From NCBI GenBank assembly GCA_020050685.1, contig JAGVKG010000016.1, positions 62,001 through 126,000 on the forward strand: a DNA stretch of 64,000 nucleotides. Reading direction: 5' to 3'. A program made the translations under genes and the position numbers. Below the pieces are notes generated by a model. It worked only from the letters and a program-made list of their open reading frames with translations. It was not told where the DNA came from and made no database searches. Positions 62,946 to 64,000 of the stretch are shown here, in pieces. Every line of letters starts with the position of its first letter. Within the stretch, counting starts at the first letter, position 1. This stretch comes from Candidatus Obscuribacterales bacterium (GTDB lineage Bacteria > Cyanobacteriota > Vampirovibrionia > Obscuribacterales > Obscuribacteraceae).

Positions 62946-64000
62946 ATGACATTGTCCCGCAAGCTTTTGGTCTTACTATTGGCGCTGCAAATCGCAGTAG
63001 CGCCAGTTTTTGCACATCCGAATTTCGGTAGAAACCGCGAAGACAGCCAGGCTCAAACTGCTCAGGCGGCAGCACAAGCAGCGTTCAACATGGATTTGAC
63101 ATCAACTGTCAAAGCGCTTGACGCCAGTAACCTTGGCATAAATCGCGGCGTCAACATAAACGTTGGTGGCGTCATGCAGCGTGTGACTTCACAAGATATG
63201 TTGACACCTGCTGAGTATTTAGCAGCCAGTCAGGTGTTAGCCACAAGCGTGCAAAGCCTACGTGTCGCTGCCGATGGCACTGCCTATCGTGGGCACTTCT
63301 CTTTACCAGAATCCGTAACCCAATCTTTGAGCAACTTGGTTATCCCCGAAGGTGTCAAGTTCGTCCAAGATTTTGGCAGTCAAGCTGCGCTAAATATGAC
63401 TGGCGATTTGAACAATTCCGGCAGGTTCTTTGCTTTTTCTTCCAACCCCCAAGTGTTGGCCGGCATCGTCAATGCCAACAATATATATAACAACCAAGGT
63501 GCGGTAATTACCTCGCTACTTGCACACGGCGATTTGCCAACCGGAGTAAATGTTGCCGTCGCCAATTTGGATTTAACTCTCAACGCCGCAGGCCAAATAG
63601 TTAACCAAGGAACAATTGCCAGCTCCGGCAATTTGTCCCTCAATGCTGGTGGTGGCATCGTCAATGCTTTATCGTCAGGCATGCAGGCGGCAACGACACC
63701 CACATTATTTGCTAGCAACAACCTCGCTCTGCAATCCCCCTCGATAGTCAATCAAGGATTGATGGCAGCACAATCGGGTAACCTCAACGCCTTGACCGCC
63801 TCACTTACAAATAGTGGTGTCATGCAAGCCTTAGCTGGAAGTATTTCCGTGCAAAATGTTGTCGGCAATACATTGACCATCGATAACACCAATGGTGCCA
63901 TGTCCGCACTAACAGCAATTTCTTTCCAAACCTTACCCAGTGTTTACGAAACTCCCACTGAAATCAAGCCAGATAGTGAATTGCTGAACGCTTCATGTTC
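62946..64000 (+). CDS. Large secreted adhesin, filamentous-haemagglutinin-like (runs off window)
   Basis: Open from ATG 62946 to the end, at least 351 codons. A signal peptide (MTLSRKLLVLLLALQIAVAPVFA) is followed by an Asn/Gly/Ala-rich region of short beta repeats (LNNSGRFFAFSSN; QIVNQGTIASSGNLSLNAGGG; SIVNQGLMAAQSGNLNAL), as in haemagglutinin-type beta-helices or two-partner secretion passengers. The TPS N-terminal signature was not positively identified. Its ribosome site lies in the loop of an upstream hairpin. The rest lies outside the window. Confidence 0.75.
   Translation, partial: MTLSRKLLVLLLALQIAVAPVFAHPNFGRNREDSQAQTAQAAAQAAFNMDLTSTVKALDASNLGINRGVNINVGGVMQRVTSQDMLTPAEYLAASQVLATSVQSLRVAADGTAYRGHFSLPESVTQSLSNLVIPEGVKFVQDFGSQAALNMTGDLNNSGRFFAFSSNPQVLAGIVNANNIYNNQGAVITSLLAHGDLPTGVNVAVANLDLTLNAAGQIVNQGTIASSGNLSLNAGGGIVNALSSGMQAATTPTLFASNNLALQSPSIVNQGLMAAQSGNLNALTASLTNSGVMQALAGSISVQNVVGNTLTIDNTNGAMSALTAISFQTLPSVYETPTEIKPDSELLNASC

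Overview
The window reads as accessory-rich chromosome of a Gram-negative bacterium of moderate GC. RND efflux, TolC-like and beta-barrel outer-membrane proteins, lipoproteins and a haemagglutinin-type adhesin imply two membranes. A cytochrome b6-type protein, cytochrome c6-like domains and many secreted TPR and CHAT proteins fit a non-photosynthetic relative of cyanobacteria (Vampirovibrionia/Melainabacteria, for example Obscuribacterales). This placement is inferred from gene content; there is no rRNA or other marker gene here. I recognised no tRNA, rRNA, CRISPR array or complete insertion sequence. No gene-free stretch exceeds about 300 bases; the largest are listed as features or described with their neighbours.

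Region 1 (1-3784): a chimeric secreted protein, a probable mobile-element remnant, then a class V aminotransferase with a damaged N-terminus overlapping a methionyl-tRNA-synthetase-like gene whose HIGH motif is degenerate. Region 2 (4003-9405): a tightly packed electron-transfer operon with a Rieske protein, a fused b6/subunit IV cytochrome b, three c-type cytochromes, a putative porin and a TAT-exported hemerythrin. Region 3 (9646-16726): a copper ATPase, glucan phosphorylase, a TPR protein, a PD-(D/E)XK nuclease and a broken peroxiredoxin. Region 4 (16798-27477): heavy-metal and arsenic resistance, with czcCBA, a P1B ATPase with an APC motif, a DMT transporter with a His-rich tail, and arsR-arsI-arsC.

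Region 5 (27571-34914): a response regulator with a degenerate GGDEF domain, DUF309, a secreted helical-repeat protein, then an ArnT-like glycosyltransferase joined to DprE1-like and DprE2-like genes. This set suggests use of polyprenyl-phosphate arabinose. Region 6 (34981-43848): an orphan adenine methylase, two tandem cysteine-rich secreted paralogues, a probable toxin-antitoxin pair with a 28-bp palindrome, a ribbon-helix-helix gene with 7-bp direct repeats spaced exactly 11 bp, and DUF1016 and sce7726 nuclease-family genes. Region 7 (43925-62684): secreted or surface-linked proteins including a matrixin-like metalloprotease, a previously unnamed papain/calpain-like protease candidate, an alpha/beta hydrolase, tandem lineage-specific paralogues, YbiT, a FecR-like protein, a TPR-CHAT protein, a MazF-type pair, a beta-barrel, a thioredoxin-TPR protein, a CHAP-like protein and YqeY. 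Region 8 (62850-64000): a structured 5' leader, with a predicted pseudoknot and a hairpin, in front of a large adhesin that runs off the window.

The best candidates for something new are the papain-like protease, the aminotransferase plus MetRS-like pair, the b6-type electron-transfer operon, the DprE-glycosyltransferase operon and the adhesin leader RNA. None can be called novel without database searches.
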